6,850 nucleotides of DNA from Deltaproteobacteria bacterium (GTDB lineage: Bacteria > Desulfobacterota > DSM-4660 > Desulfatiglandales > HGW-15). The position numbers were made by a program, and so were the translations under genes. Position 1 is the first letter of the stretch. Each line of letters opens with the position of its first letter. This document shows positions 1 to 5,058 of the stretch, piece after piece. The DNA is taken from positions 1,083,893-1,090,742 of the forward strand of contig CP070840.1 of assembly GCA_020342025.1 (NCBI GenBank), in the 5' to 3' direction. Under the pieces are notes generated by a model, which saw nothing but the letters and a program-made list of their open reading frames with translations, made no database searches and had not been told where the DNA came from.

Positions 1-520
1 GGGACATGAGCCTCGCCTGAAGGCCAATATGCTGGTCACCCAACTCACCCTCGATCTCGGCCCTTGGCACAAGGGCTGCAACAGAATCGATGATGAGCAC
101 ATCTATGGCACCGCTTCTGACCAGGATTTCCGCAATATCCAGCGCCTGCTCACCCGTATCCGGCTGTGACACGAGAAGGCTGTCCACGTCCACCCCTAAT
201 TTCCTGGCGTAACCCACGTCCAGGGCATGCTCGGCGTCGATGAAGGCCACCATGCCCCCCTGGGTTTGCGCTTCGGCAGCCACATGAAGGGCCAGGGTGG
301 TCTTGCCTGAGGCCTCGGGTCCGTATATTTCCACCACCCTTCCCTTGGGAACACCACCGACCCCGAGGGCCAAATCCAGGGCAAGAGAGCCGGTGGATAT
401 GGCGGGTAGATCTATCACCCTATCCTCGCTCATCTTCATGATGGAGCCGCGACCGAACTGCCTCTCAATCTGGGAGATGGCCTGTTCCACGGCTCTCTCC
501 TTATCCATAAGTTCTGCCAT
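1..520 (-). CDS. recA: Recombinase RecA, N-terminal half (runs off the window)
   Basis: RecA forms filaments on single-stranded DNA, drives homologous strand exchange, and triggers LexA self-cleavage in the SOS response; it is cytoplasmic. The first 173 residues are visible, about half of the usual ~350. Seen directly: the short N-terminal helix with [20 protein letters not shown]; the Walker A loop GPEASGKT at residues 67-74; the catalytic glutamate in FIDAEHALD (Glu97); the Walker B segment [10 protein letters not shown] ending near residue 150; and the start of DNA-binding loop L1 (EGELGD, about 157-162). The ATG at 520-518 is preceded, 7 bases away, by a strong GGGGG-type ribosome binding site (528-533) and an in-frame stop lies just upstream, so the start is secure. 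It follows thpR by 133 bases on the same strand, the usual cinA-thpR-recA order. No break or missing residue is seen in the part present. Confidence 0.98.
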   Translation of the reverse strand, partial: MAELMDKERAVEQAISQIERQFGRGSIMKMSEDRVIDLPAISTGSLALDLALGVGGVPKGRVVEIYGPEASGKTTLALHVAAEAQTQGGMVAFIDAEHALDVGYARKLGVDVDSLLVSQPDTGEQALDIAEILVRSGAIDVLIIDSVAALVPRAEIEGELGDQHIGLQARLMS

Positions 521-561
521 GCCTATACCCCCTGTAGTGATCAGTTAATCGTTATTGGTTA

Positions 562-575
562 CTTGCGTTTGCAAG
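562..575. promoter_or_regulatory. Small palindrome in the recA leader, possible operator
   Basis: CTTGC-GTTT-GCAAG is a perfect 5-base inverted repeat with a 4-base spacer, 42-55 bases upstream of the recA start. recA is SOS-regulated in most bacteria, and LexA boxes are short dyads at such positions, but they differ greatly between phyla and this one does not match the gammaproteobacterial (CTGT-N8-ACAG) or Firmicutes consensus. TTGCAA inside it could also serve as a weak -35 for recA, with no convincing -10. This is a candidate only. Confidence 0.25.
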
Positions 576-578
576 CAT

Positions 579-605
579 GCGGGAAAAGCGGGAAAGGCTG
601 GAAAA
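579..605. repeat. Three tandem 9-base units in the recA leader
   Basis: Three consecutive 9-mers read GCGGGAAAA, GCGGGAAAG and GCTGGAAAA. The first ten bases (579-588) can pair with CTTTTCGCGC at 636-645 with one mismatch, so the recA leader could fold into a large imperfect hairpin with a 47-base loop. The function is unknown; it lies between thpR and recA, just upstream of the small palindrome at 562-575. Confidence 0.6.
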
Positions 606-612
606 GATATTC

Positions 613-659
613 TTACCTCTTTTCACGCCTTACTTCTTTTCGCGCTTTTAGCCTTACTT
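613..659. repeat. Degenerate pyrimidine-rich direct repeats after thpR
   Basis: Two adjacent 17-base units (613-629 and 630-646) match at 14 of 17 positions, each starting TTAC and containing CTTTTC. The 9-mer GCCTTACTT occurs at 627-635 and again at 651-659, where it covers the thpR stop codon (TAA on the minus strand at 656-654). With the purine-rich repeat at 579-605 this fills nearly the whole thpR-recA gap. Confidence 0.55.
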
Positions 660-1229
660 GTCCCCTGTCAAAGGCCAGGATTCCACTTTCGTGTAAACTG
701 CGCCGGTGGGTTTCAAGTCACTTTTGAACAAGATCAGTTCTTTCAGTGAGCAAACAGCGCTGGATATATCCTCATAATTTGACAGGAGCTGGTCCTCCTT
801 AGCATCCATTTTTTTGGGTTTCCGAAATCTCGCAAGGGTCAGATGGGGTTTGAACTTCCTCTTCTCCTCCTTTATCCCAAAGCCTTTAAGGTGCCCTTGA
901 AGGGCATCTCTGAACTCTGACATGGGCTCCAGATCACCATCCAGCCCCAGCCAAAGCACCCTTGGACTGCGCCTGTTAGGAAAGCAGCCGATCCCCTTTA
1001 AAGATATATCAAAAGGGCCGTAGGTTTGACAGACCTCTCGCACAACCCTTGTGATCGCGGGAGTATCTTCCGTTTCGATACTACCCATGAAGACCACTGT
1101 GAGATGTATGTTGTCCACCTTTACCCATCTCGGATTCAAAGTGGATTGGCGGAGCTCCCCGGAGACCCGGGCCACAATGTTTTTGATCTCCAAAGGCAGC
1201 TCAAAAGCTAGGAAGGAACGAATCTTCAT
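654..1229 (-). CDS. thpR: RNA 2',3'-cyclic 3'-phosphodiesterase (2H phosphoesterase, LigT family)
   Basis: A 191-residue protein of the 2H phosphoesterase superfamily. Family members hydrolyse 2',3'-cyclic phosphate RNA ends to 2'-phosphates; the E. coli protein was first known as a 2'-5' RNA ligase. Seen directly: an N-terminal MKIRSFLAFELP strand typical of the family, and the two catalytic motifs HLTV (residues 42-45) and HLTL (129-132), each within the usual context (WVKVDNIHLTVVFMG and FKPHLTLARF). The spacing of 87 residues and the total length are normal. The start lies inside the end of cinA (29-base overlap), with a GAGAAG ribosome site about 9 bases upstream, so translation is probably coupled to cinA. 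It sits between cinA and recA, a placement common in this lineage. The in vivo substrate is not known from the sequence. Confidence 0.93.
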   Translation of the reverse strand: MKIRSFLAFELPLEIKNIVARVSGELRQSTLNPRWVKVDNIHLTVVFMGSIETEDTPAITRVVREVCQTYGPFDISLKGIGCFPNRRSPRVLWLGLDGDLEPMSEFRDALQGHLKGFGIKEEKRKFKPHLTLARFRKPKKMDAKEDQLLSNYEDISSAVCSLKELILFKSDLKPTGAVYTKVESWPLTGDK

Positions 1230-2457
1230 TAAGGTATCTTCTCACCCAATCCAGGGCCATCATGGCGGTATTCAACTTGATCTGCTCTCTTGTCCCCCAA
1301 AATCGATACTTTCCCGAATAGACCTCCTTCTCCACGGCAAGGCCAATATGGACGGTTCCCACAGGCTTTTCTCTCGTGCCCCCATCGGGTCCTGCAATTC
1401 CAGATACGGCCAACCCCATATCCGTGTTCAGGCGTTTTCTGACGCCCTCGGCCATCTCCCGAACGGTCTGATCGCTCACCGCCCCAAACTTCTCGAGCGT
1501 GCGTTGAGAGACATCCAGCAGGTCCACTTTGGATGGGTTGCTGTAGGCGACGACGCCTCCAAGAAAGTAGGTGGAGCTTCCCGGAGAATTGGTGAGCAGG
1601 TTTCCGATGAGGCCTCCGGTGCATGACTCTGCCACGGATATACTCTGTCCTCGCTCACGAAGCATCTCACCCAATACATCCTCGATCCTCTGATTTCCGG
1701 TGGCAAATATATAGGACCCTACCAGATTTCTGATCTCTTTTTCCATCCTGTCCAAGTCGCCCATGACAGTGGGCTCGTCGTGGCCCCGCAGACTAATGGT
1801 AATGTGGTTTTCCGGAAATTGGGGATAAAACCCCAATATGACGTCCTCTCTCTTCCCCGGAAGGTCCTTTAAAAGCTCTGCGATCTTGGGTTCGGTGAGA
1901 CCATATAGCTTCAAAATTCTCTGTCTCAGCACGGGGAGCGTCTTGTAATGGAGCAGGATCTCTGGGAGGACAAATTTGTCCATGAGGTAACGCATCTGAT
2001 CTGGAACACCGGGGAGAAAATAGAGGCGCACCTTGTCTTCCAAAAGCGAGAAACCGCAGGCCATCCCCTGCGGGTCGATCATCTTAGAACCCTCCGGCAT
2101 CCACGCCATCTTCTCAAGAGAGGAAGACATCTCTATGCCTCTCCTCGCCACATAGCCTTTGATGAGCCCGAACATCTCCTCATTGAGACAGAGAGGTCTA
2201 TCCAGGGTTTCGGCAACAATCTCATTGGTCACATCATCTTCAGTGGAACCCAAACCGCCTGTTGCGATCACAAATAAGGACTGTTTGACGGCCTTTTTCA
2301 AGACCTTTGAAAGCCTCTCTGCATCATCCCCCACCGTGGTAATCCGTGTGACCCGGAGTCCAGAGGCGGTGAGCCTGCCGGCGGCATACCAGGCATTTAG
2401 ATCCAGGATTCTGCCGGAGATAAGTTCATTACCAATGGTTATGATCTCGCCTTGCAT
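1201..2457 (-). CDS. cinA: CinA: competence/damage-inducible protein with NMN amidohydrolase domain
   Basis: A two-domain CinA of 418 residues, the normal length for the full-size family. Residues 1 to about 170 form the MoaB/MogA-like (MoCF) domain, with the start MQGEIITIGNELISGRI and the binding motif TGGLGSTEDDVT (66-77); in characterised CinA proteins this domain has COG1058 pyrophosphatase activity on ADP-ribose-type nucleotides. A linker domain follows to about 250. Residues about 257-415 are the PncC-type nicotinamide-nucleotide amidohydrolase, with SVAESCTGGLIG (274-285, nucleophilic Ser in the ESCTGG motif), VSGIAGPDGG (351-360) and KPVGTVHIGLA (364-374). Together they suggest NAD salvage and nucleotide clean-up. 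I chose the ATG at 2457-2455 because GGAG stands 8 bases before it and it begins the conserved strand; a GTG at 2481 would add eight repeat-derived residues without a ribosome site. The end overlaps thpR. A role in competence is not shown here. Confidence 0.95.
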   Translation of the reverse strand: MQGEIITIGNELISGRILDLNAWYAAGRLTASGLRVTRITTVGDDAERLSKVLKKAVKQSLFVIATGGLGSTEDDVTNEIVAETLDRPLCLNEEMFGLIKGYVARRGIEMSSSLEKMAWMPEGSKMIDPQGMACGFSLLEDKVRLYFLPGVPDQMRYLMDKFVLPEILLHYKTLPVLRQRILKLYGLTEPKIAELLKDLPGKREDVILGFYPQFPENHITISLRGHDEPTVMGDLDRMEKEIRNLVGSYIFATGNQRIEDVLGEMLRERGQSISVAESCTGGLIGNLLTNSPGSSTYFLGGVVAYSNPSKVDLLDVSQRTLEKFGAVSDQTVREMAEGVRKRLNTDMGLAVSGIAGPDGGTREKPVGTVHIGLAVEKEVYSGKYRFWGTREQIKLNTAMMALDWVRRYLNEDSFLPSF

Positions 2458-2484
2458 CCCAGTGGCTCCGCTTCGCTCCACCTA

Positions 2485-2520
2485 ATGGAATAGTGGAATA
2501 ATAGAATGGTGGAAGAATGG
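2485..2520. repeat. Period-8 TGGAATA tandem array upstream of cinA
   Basis: Four and a half consecutive 8-mers read ATGGAATA, GTGGAATA, ATAGAATG, GTGGAAGA and ATGG. The array lies in the pgpA-cinA gap just upstream of the cinA ribosome site. Opposite-strand copies of the same module lie at 2570-2584 and 2622-2645. Confidence 0.7.
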
Positions 2521-2569
2521 GCCTGAAAGTAAACCGAGGATCAGAAAGACAATTCCTGTCTGAGAACCG

Positions 2570-2584
2570 AATATTCCATTATTC
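2570..2584. repeat. Inverted copy of the TGGAATA module
   Basis: AATATTCCATTATTC is the reverse complement of the module found at 2485-2520, so the transcript of the pgpA-cinA gap could fold back on itself. It is followed by TTCGCGCTCACTTCGTTCC, a sequence similar in style to the GCTCCGCTTCGCTCC just before the cinA start (2465-2479). Confidence 0.5.
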
Positions 2585-2621
2585 TTCGCGCTCACTTCGT
2601 TCCGCTCAGTCCCTGAAAGCG

Positions 2622-2645
2622 GATCCCCAGTTTCCAACATTCCAT
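2622..2645. repeat. Third TGGAATG module, abutting the pgpA stop
   Basis: Read on the minus strand, the 8-mers ATGGAATG, TTGGAAAC and TGGGGATC follow directly on the pgpA stop codon (TGA, 2647-2645) and share one base with it. The pgpA-cinA gap is therefore bounded by this repeat on the pgpA side and reaches close to the cinA ribosome site on the other. Confidence 0.45.
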
Positions 2646-3157
2646 CATGAAATCCAAAGCATTAAAAGTCTCAAGCTGAGATTTGCATAAACCCCGGCCA
2701 TGAGATCATCCAGGACGACCCCAGTTCCACCCCCCAACTTCCTTTCAAACCACCTTACGGGGAATGGCTTTGCGATATCGAAAAATCGAAACAGGACAAA
2801 TCCTAGACAGAGAGTCAGCCAAGATAATGGCAAGAGAAAGAGGGTCAGCAAGAACCCTGCCACTTCATCGACAACCACCTCCGGAGGATCATTTCGTCCA
2901 AGGCACCTTTCGCAAACCCCTGAGGACCAGATAGCCATTGGAACAAGAAAGAGGAGTCCCAGCCCCTCATAAAACGCCCCCAGATAGTTCAGGACCAGGA
3001 CCAGTGGCACGGCTGTCAAAGTTCCAAATGTGCCAGGCGCTCCGGGCATCAAACCAGCGCCGAACCAGGAGGCGAAACAGAGGGCCGATTTCTCCGAAAA
3101 ATCGGCTTTTCTGAAGGCGTCCCTAAAAGTCAAAGTATCAGATTGGGGTTCAGACAT
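2645..3157 (-). CDS. pgpA: Phosphatidylglycerophosphatase A
   Basis: An inner-membrane enzyme that dephosphorylates phosphatidylglycerol-phosphate to phosphatidylglycerol, the last step before cardiolipin synthesis. Using the 170-residue form, the family signatures are WFGAGLMPGAPGTFGTL (about 31-47), NDPPEVVVDEVAG (89-101) with its acidic residues, FRFFDIAKPFPVRWFE (123-138) and GGTGVVLDDLMAGVYANL (143-160). Hydrophobic stretches lie between them (about 50-80 and 102-128) and at the C-terminus. The reading frame is open back to an ATG at 3247 (200 residues). I prefer the ATG at 3157 because it gives the normal family length (E. coli 172) and because the extra 30 codons overlap a repeat also found in non-coding DNA before lysA. 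Neither start has a clear ribosome site. It lies 187 bases before cinA on the same strand and may share its transcript. Confidence 0.92.
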   Translation of the reverse strand: MSEPQSDTLTFRDAFRKADFSEKSALCFASWFGAGLMPGAPGTFGTLTAVPLVLVLNYLGAFYEGLGLLFLVPMAIWSSGVCERCLGRNDPPEVVVDEVAGFLLTLFLLPLSWLTLCLGFVLFRFFDIAKPFPVRWFERKLGGGTGVVLDDLMAGVYANLSLRLLMLWIS

Positions 3158-3182
3158 CAAGCAGGTATTAGAGTCAGTTAAC

Positions 3183-3222
3183 AAAGGGCCTAAGGTGTGT
3201 AAAGGGCCTGAAATGCCTAAAG
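3183..3222. repeat. ACTTTAGGC-like degenerate repeat, copy 1 (pgpA leader)
   Basis: On the minus strand, CTTTAGGCATTTCAG (3222-3208) matches CTTTAGGCACTTCAG at 5023-5037 before lysA in 14 of 15 bases. Within it the 9-mer AAAGGGCCT (plus strand) occurs twice, at 3183-3191 and 3201-3209. The copy lies just upstream of the preferred pgpA start and inside the longer alternative frame. Confidence 0.5.
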
Positions 3223-3263
3223 GTTTTGGCCGTACCTTCTCTCGCATCCAGCCGCTTTGAAAC

Positions 3264-3305
3264 CCACCAGTCAGTAGTTTTAAAACCCATCAGCTTTGCT
3301 GGTGG
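3264..3305. repeat. Cluster of palindromes in the larC-pgpA gap
   Basis: Three overlapping dyads are seen. GTTTTAAAAC (3277-3286) is a perfect 10-base palindrome. CCATCAGC (3287-3294) pairs with GCTGGTGG (3298-3305) around a TTT loop with one G-T pair. CCACCAG (3264-3270) could compete for the same CTGGTGG (3299-3305). On the minus strand the hairpin is followed by GTTTT, so it may act as a weak terminator or attenuator upstream of pgpA; it could equally be one end of a small mobile element whose other end is near 3520. Confidence 0.45.
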
Positions 3306-3414
3306 TGTAGTGGTGCTATGCTAGTAAAATGAATGTCACAACTTTTTATCTCGCCCGCTCCCCCTCGGCCTTGCTCGGGGTCGCTCGAGCGCACGGAGAT
3401 TTATGTTGAAGGAT

Positions 3415-3520
3415 TTGATTGCTTTCCTTTAAACCTCTTCCCAATTCTCAATCCCATGATAGGGATTGAGGCCTGCGATGCAGGCATAATAAGCAATCAA
3501 GCCACCACCTTAGGTGGTGG
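3415..3520 (+). mobile_element. Nested stem-loop region resembling an IS200/IS605 right end; possible remnant or structured RNA
   Basis: Four perfect stems are visible. TTGATTGCTT (3415-3424) pairs with AAGCAATCAA (3491-3500) and encloses two hairpins: CTCAATCCC/GGGATTGAG (3447-3455/3462-3470, 6-base loop) and GCCTGC/GCAGGC (3471-3476/3480-3485, 3-base loop). Directly after the outer stem comes CCACCACC/GGTGGTGG (3502-3509/3513-3520, TTA loop), then TCAC. The series AAGCC, hairpin, TCAC is what I recall for the subterminal hairpin at the right end of many IS200/IS605 elements that carry tnpB, where the 3' end also forms the guide RNA. No transposase or tnpB coding sequence is recognisable beside it, so at most it is a remnant or miniature element. 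Alternatives are an unrelated structured RNA or a larC terminator (it lies 42 bases after the larC stop but lacks a U-tract). The strand is set by the right-end reading. Confidence 0.4.
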
Positions 3521-3522
3521 TC

Positions 3523-3566
3523 ACTGACTTCACTTCAGGTCACTTTGGACACTACCACTTTCTAGG
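3523..3566. repeat. ACTTTAGGC-like degenerate repeat, copy 2 (end of larC)
   Basis: Successive units read ACTGACTTC, ACTTCAGGTC, ACTTTGGAC, ACTACC and ACTTTCTAGG. CACTTCAGGTCACTT here matches CACTTCAGTTCACTG at 5030-5044 in 13 of 15 bases. The last unit covers the larC stop codon (TAG on the minus strand, 3564-3562). Confidence 0.5.
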
Positions 3567-4728
3567 TTTTGTTCAAGGACGTAACCCAGCCATAGACCTC
3601 CCGTATGGGGATCTTTCTTTGTTCCGCGATCTTTCGGCAGACCTCATATTCGGGGAGGAAATAGGATTTCCCATCAGGGCGTAGAACCTCTTTCACCCTC
3701 ATTTTTCCCCACGGGCTGTCCACCTCCACCTCTGATCTTGCGAGGACCTTTCTCTGACTATAGTGGAAACGGATGCCGAGGGTGGTGCTCTCCCTGAAAA
3801 GTATATCCATGAGGGTATCCCTCTGCTCGGGTTTTCCCATCACCTGGACGAGGATGCCTGGCCGGTTTTTCTTCATCTGGATGGGGCAGAAGGTGACATC
3901 AAGGGCGCCTGCCTCAAACAAGCGACCCATCAGAAAGCCAAGCCATTCCGGATGGGTGTCATCCAGATTTGCCTCCAGCGTGACAACGGTCTCAACCTGT
4001 TGCTCTGTTTGATCTAGGCCTATGATAATGCGCAGCAGATTTGGCCTGTCAGGCAGCGCGCGGCTGCCCACACCATAGCCCACCCTATCGATGGTCATGG
4101 CGGGCATAGACCCAAAGGTGCTGGCGAGTCCCTTCACAAGGGCAGCCCCTGTGGGGGTCACCAGTTCGTGCTCGAGTCCGGAATCGTAAACCGGTATCCC
4201 ATTTAGCAGGGCAAGGGTGGCGGGCGCTGGAACCGGTATGCGACCATGTTGCGTCTCTACAAACCCGGAGCCAAGGGGTAGGGAAGAGGCAGAAATTGAG
4301 GCGATGTCCAAGCATTCTATGCCGAAAACACTTCCCACAATATCTATGATGGAGTCCAGGGCACCCACCTCGTGGAAATGCACTTCATCAAACGGGCAAT
4401 TGTGGATCTTGGCCTCCTCCTGGGCGAGGGATTCAAATATCTGGATGCTCCTGTTCTGTACGGTCTGGCTGAGACCGCCTGCCTGGATGATTTTGACAAT
4501 ATCTTTCAATCCTCGGTGTTCCTGCCTTTCCTTTTCCACCCTGACCAGGAACAGGGTACCAAAAAGACGTCCACGCTCTTCCCGTTTCATCTCGAGGCTG
4601 TACCCATCCAGGGGAAGGGTGGCAAGGGCTTTTCGCAGCGTTTCCAAGTCCAGCCCAGCATCCAGCAAGGCACCCAGAAGCATGTCGCCGCTAATACCGG
4701 AGAAGCAATCGAGGTAGGCTATCTTCAT
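3562..4728 (-). CDS. larC: LarC, nickel-insertion protein for the nickel-pincer cofactor
   Basis: LarC is a CTP-dependent cyclometallase that inserts nickel into the pyridinium bisthiocarboxylate mononucleotide made by LarB and LarE, giving the cofactor of lactate racemase and related LarA-type enzymes. The 388-residue protein shows the family start YLDCFSGISGDMLLGALLDAG (5-25), the histidine/acidic motif HFHEVGALDSIID (117-129), GRIPVPAPATLALL (162-175), HELVTPTGAALV (187-198), and the C-terminal LarC2 region with LEANLDDTHPEWLGFLM (251-267) and MKKNRPG (285-291). Both halves lie in one uninterrupted frame, unlike Lactobacillus plantarum, where larC is made by programmed frameshift. AGGA (4741-4738) stands 9 bases before the ATG. 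No larA, larB or larE is in view. LarC homologues are widespread in genomes where the full lar set is not obvious, so the client enzyme is unknown. Confidence 0.93.
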   Translation of the reverse strand: MKIAYLDCFSGISGDMLLGALLDAGLDLETLRKALATLPLDGYSLEMKREERGRLFGTLFLVRVEKERQEHRGLKDIVKIIQAGGLSQTVQNRSIQIFESLAQEEAKIHNCPFDEVHFHEVGALDSIIDIVGSVFGIECLDIASISASSLPLGSGFVETQHGRIPVPAPATLALLNGIPVYDSGLEHELVTPTGAALVKGLASTFGSMPAMTIDRVGYGVGSRALPDRPNLLRIIIGLDQTEQQVETVVTLEANLDDTHPEWLGFLMGRLFEAGALDVTFCPIQMKKNRPGILVQVMGKPEQRDTLMDILFRESTTLGIRFHYSQRKVLARSEVEVDSPWGKMRVKEVLRPDGKSYFLPEYEVCRKIAEQRKIPIREVYGWVTSLNKT

Positions 4729-4782
4729 GATGTCATGTCCTATCTAAATCAGCCCTTATAGGCTGTCGGAAAACGCCCATCT

Positions 4783-4823
4783 GCCGTTCGACAAGCTCAC
4801 GGCCCTGAGCAAAGTCGAAGGGC
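4783..4823. repeat. Bipartite palindromic (REP-like) intergenic repeat
   Basis: TTCGAC (4787-4792) pairs with GTCGAA (4814-4819), and inside that, separated by AA/AAA bulges, GCTCA (4795-4799) pairs with TGAGC (4806-4810) around a CGGCCC loop. GCC/GGC outside extends the stem after one G-G mismatch. From memory, sequences of the type TTCGACAAGCTCA...TGAGC...GTCGAA are dispersed in many environmental bacterial genomes, so this is probably one copy of a multi-copy family. It lies 55-95 bases upstream of larC in the divergent region. Confidence 0.6.
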
Positions 4824-4933
4824 CGCGTTACCCTCATTCCTCGGGATTTCGGAAGCCTTGCATATGGACATTTTCCATCAGCCTCTCAGAAGCCGGTTTT
4901 TTGATAGTCTCAAGTGCAGGAGAGTGCCTACAG

Positions 4934-4948
4934 TTGACGGAATATAAT
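4934..4948 (+). promoter_or_regulatory. Isolated TTGACG and TATAAT boxes, unclear promoter
   Basis: A near-perfect -35 box (TTGACG, 4934-4939) and a perfect -10 box (TATAAT, 4943-4948) stand only 3 bases apart, too close to act together. Each would need a poor partner at proper spacing (GAGAGT for the -10; TCCGAT for the -35). Either could still contribute to lysA transcription, 111-125 bases upstream of its start. Confidence 0.2.
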
Positions 4949-4974
4949 GGAGATATCCGATGGCTGCAAATAGT

Positions 4975-5003
4975 TTGTTACTTCCTTATCTGCTCATCAT
5001 AAA
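4975..5003 (+). promoter_or_regulatory. Possible sigma-70 promoter for lysA-dapF
   Basis: TTGTTA (4975-4980) and CATAAA (4998-5003) each match the -35 and -10 consensus at 4 of 6 positions with the ideal 17-base spacing. Transcription would start near 5010, giving a leader of about 50 bases made of the ACTTTAGGC-like repeat. This is the best-spaced pair I see in the gap, but it is weak. Confidence 0.3.
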
Positions 5004-5049
5004 CTTTAGCTCATTTTAGACACTTTAGGCACTTCAGTTCACTGATAGG
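5003..5049. repeat. ACTTTAGGC-like degenerate tandem repeat, copy 3 (lysA leader)
   Basis: Five successive 9-10-base units read ACTTTAGCTC, ATTTTAGAC, ACTTTAGGC, ACTTCAGTTC and ACTGATAGG. This is the clearest of three copies in the window. Its last unit supplies the AGG (5047-5049) that stands 9 bases before the lysA ATG and probably serves as its ribosome site. Apart from the hairpin at 4783-4823, the possible promoters and this repeat, the divergent gap 4729-5058 shows nothing I can name. Confidence 0.6.
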
Positions 5050-5058
5050 TTAAGGGTT

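Noticed and set aside
579..605. CRISPR array
   Set aside because: Three contiguous 9-base units without spacers; no long repeat-spacer pattern and no cas gene anywhere in the window.
555..749. 64-codon plus-strand frame with a hydrophobic LLLFALLALL stretch
   Set aside because: The apparent small membrane peptide is produced by tandem repeats in the thpR-recA gap and runs antisense into thpR; no ribosome site seen.
1051..1626. Long plus-strand frame (191 codons) opposite cinA and thpR
   Set aside because: It is a shadow antisense to two well-supported genes with clear catalytic motifs and resembles no known family.
2457..2481. Upstream GTG start for cinA
   Set aside because: It lacks a ribosome site, and the eight added residues come from the repeat-like sequence GCTTCGCTCC; the ATG at 2457 has GGAG at 8 bases and starts the conserved strand.
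3502..3520. Rho-independent terminator for larC
   Set aside because: The stem is strong, but on the minus strand it is followed by CTTGATTGCTTATT rather than a U-tract, and the neighbouring stems suggest a larger structure. Not excluded.
3333..3527. 64-codon plus-strand open frame across the structured region
   Set aside because: It simply reads through the nested hairpins and the terminal GGTGGTGG arm; no ribosome site and no recognisable protein family. At best a decayed transposon gene tail.
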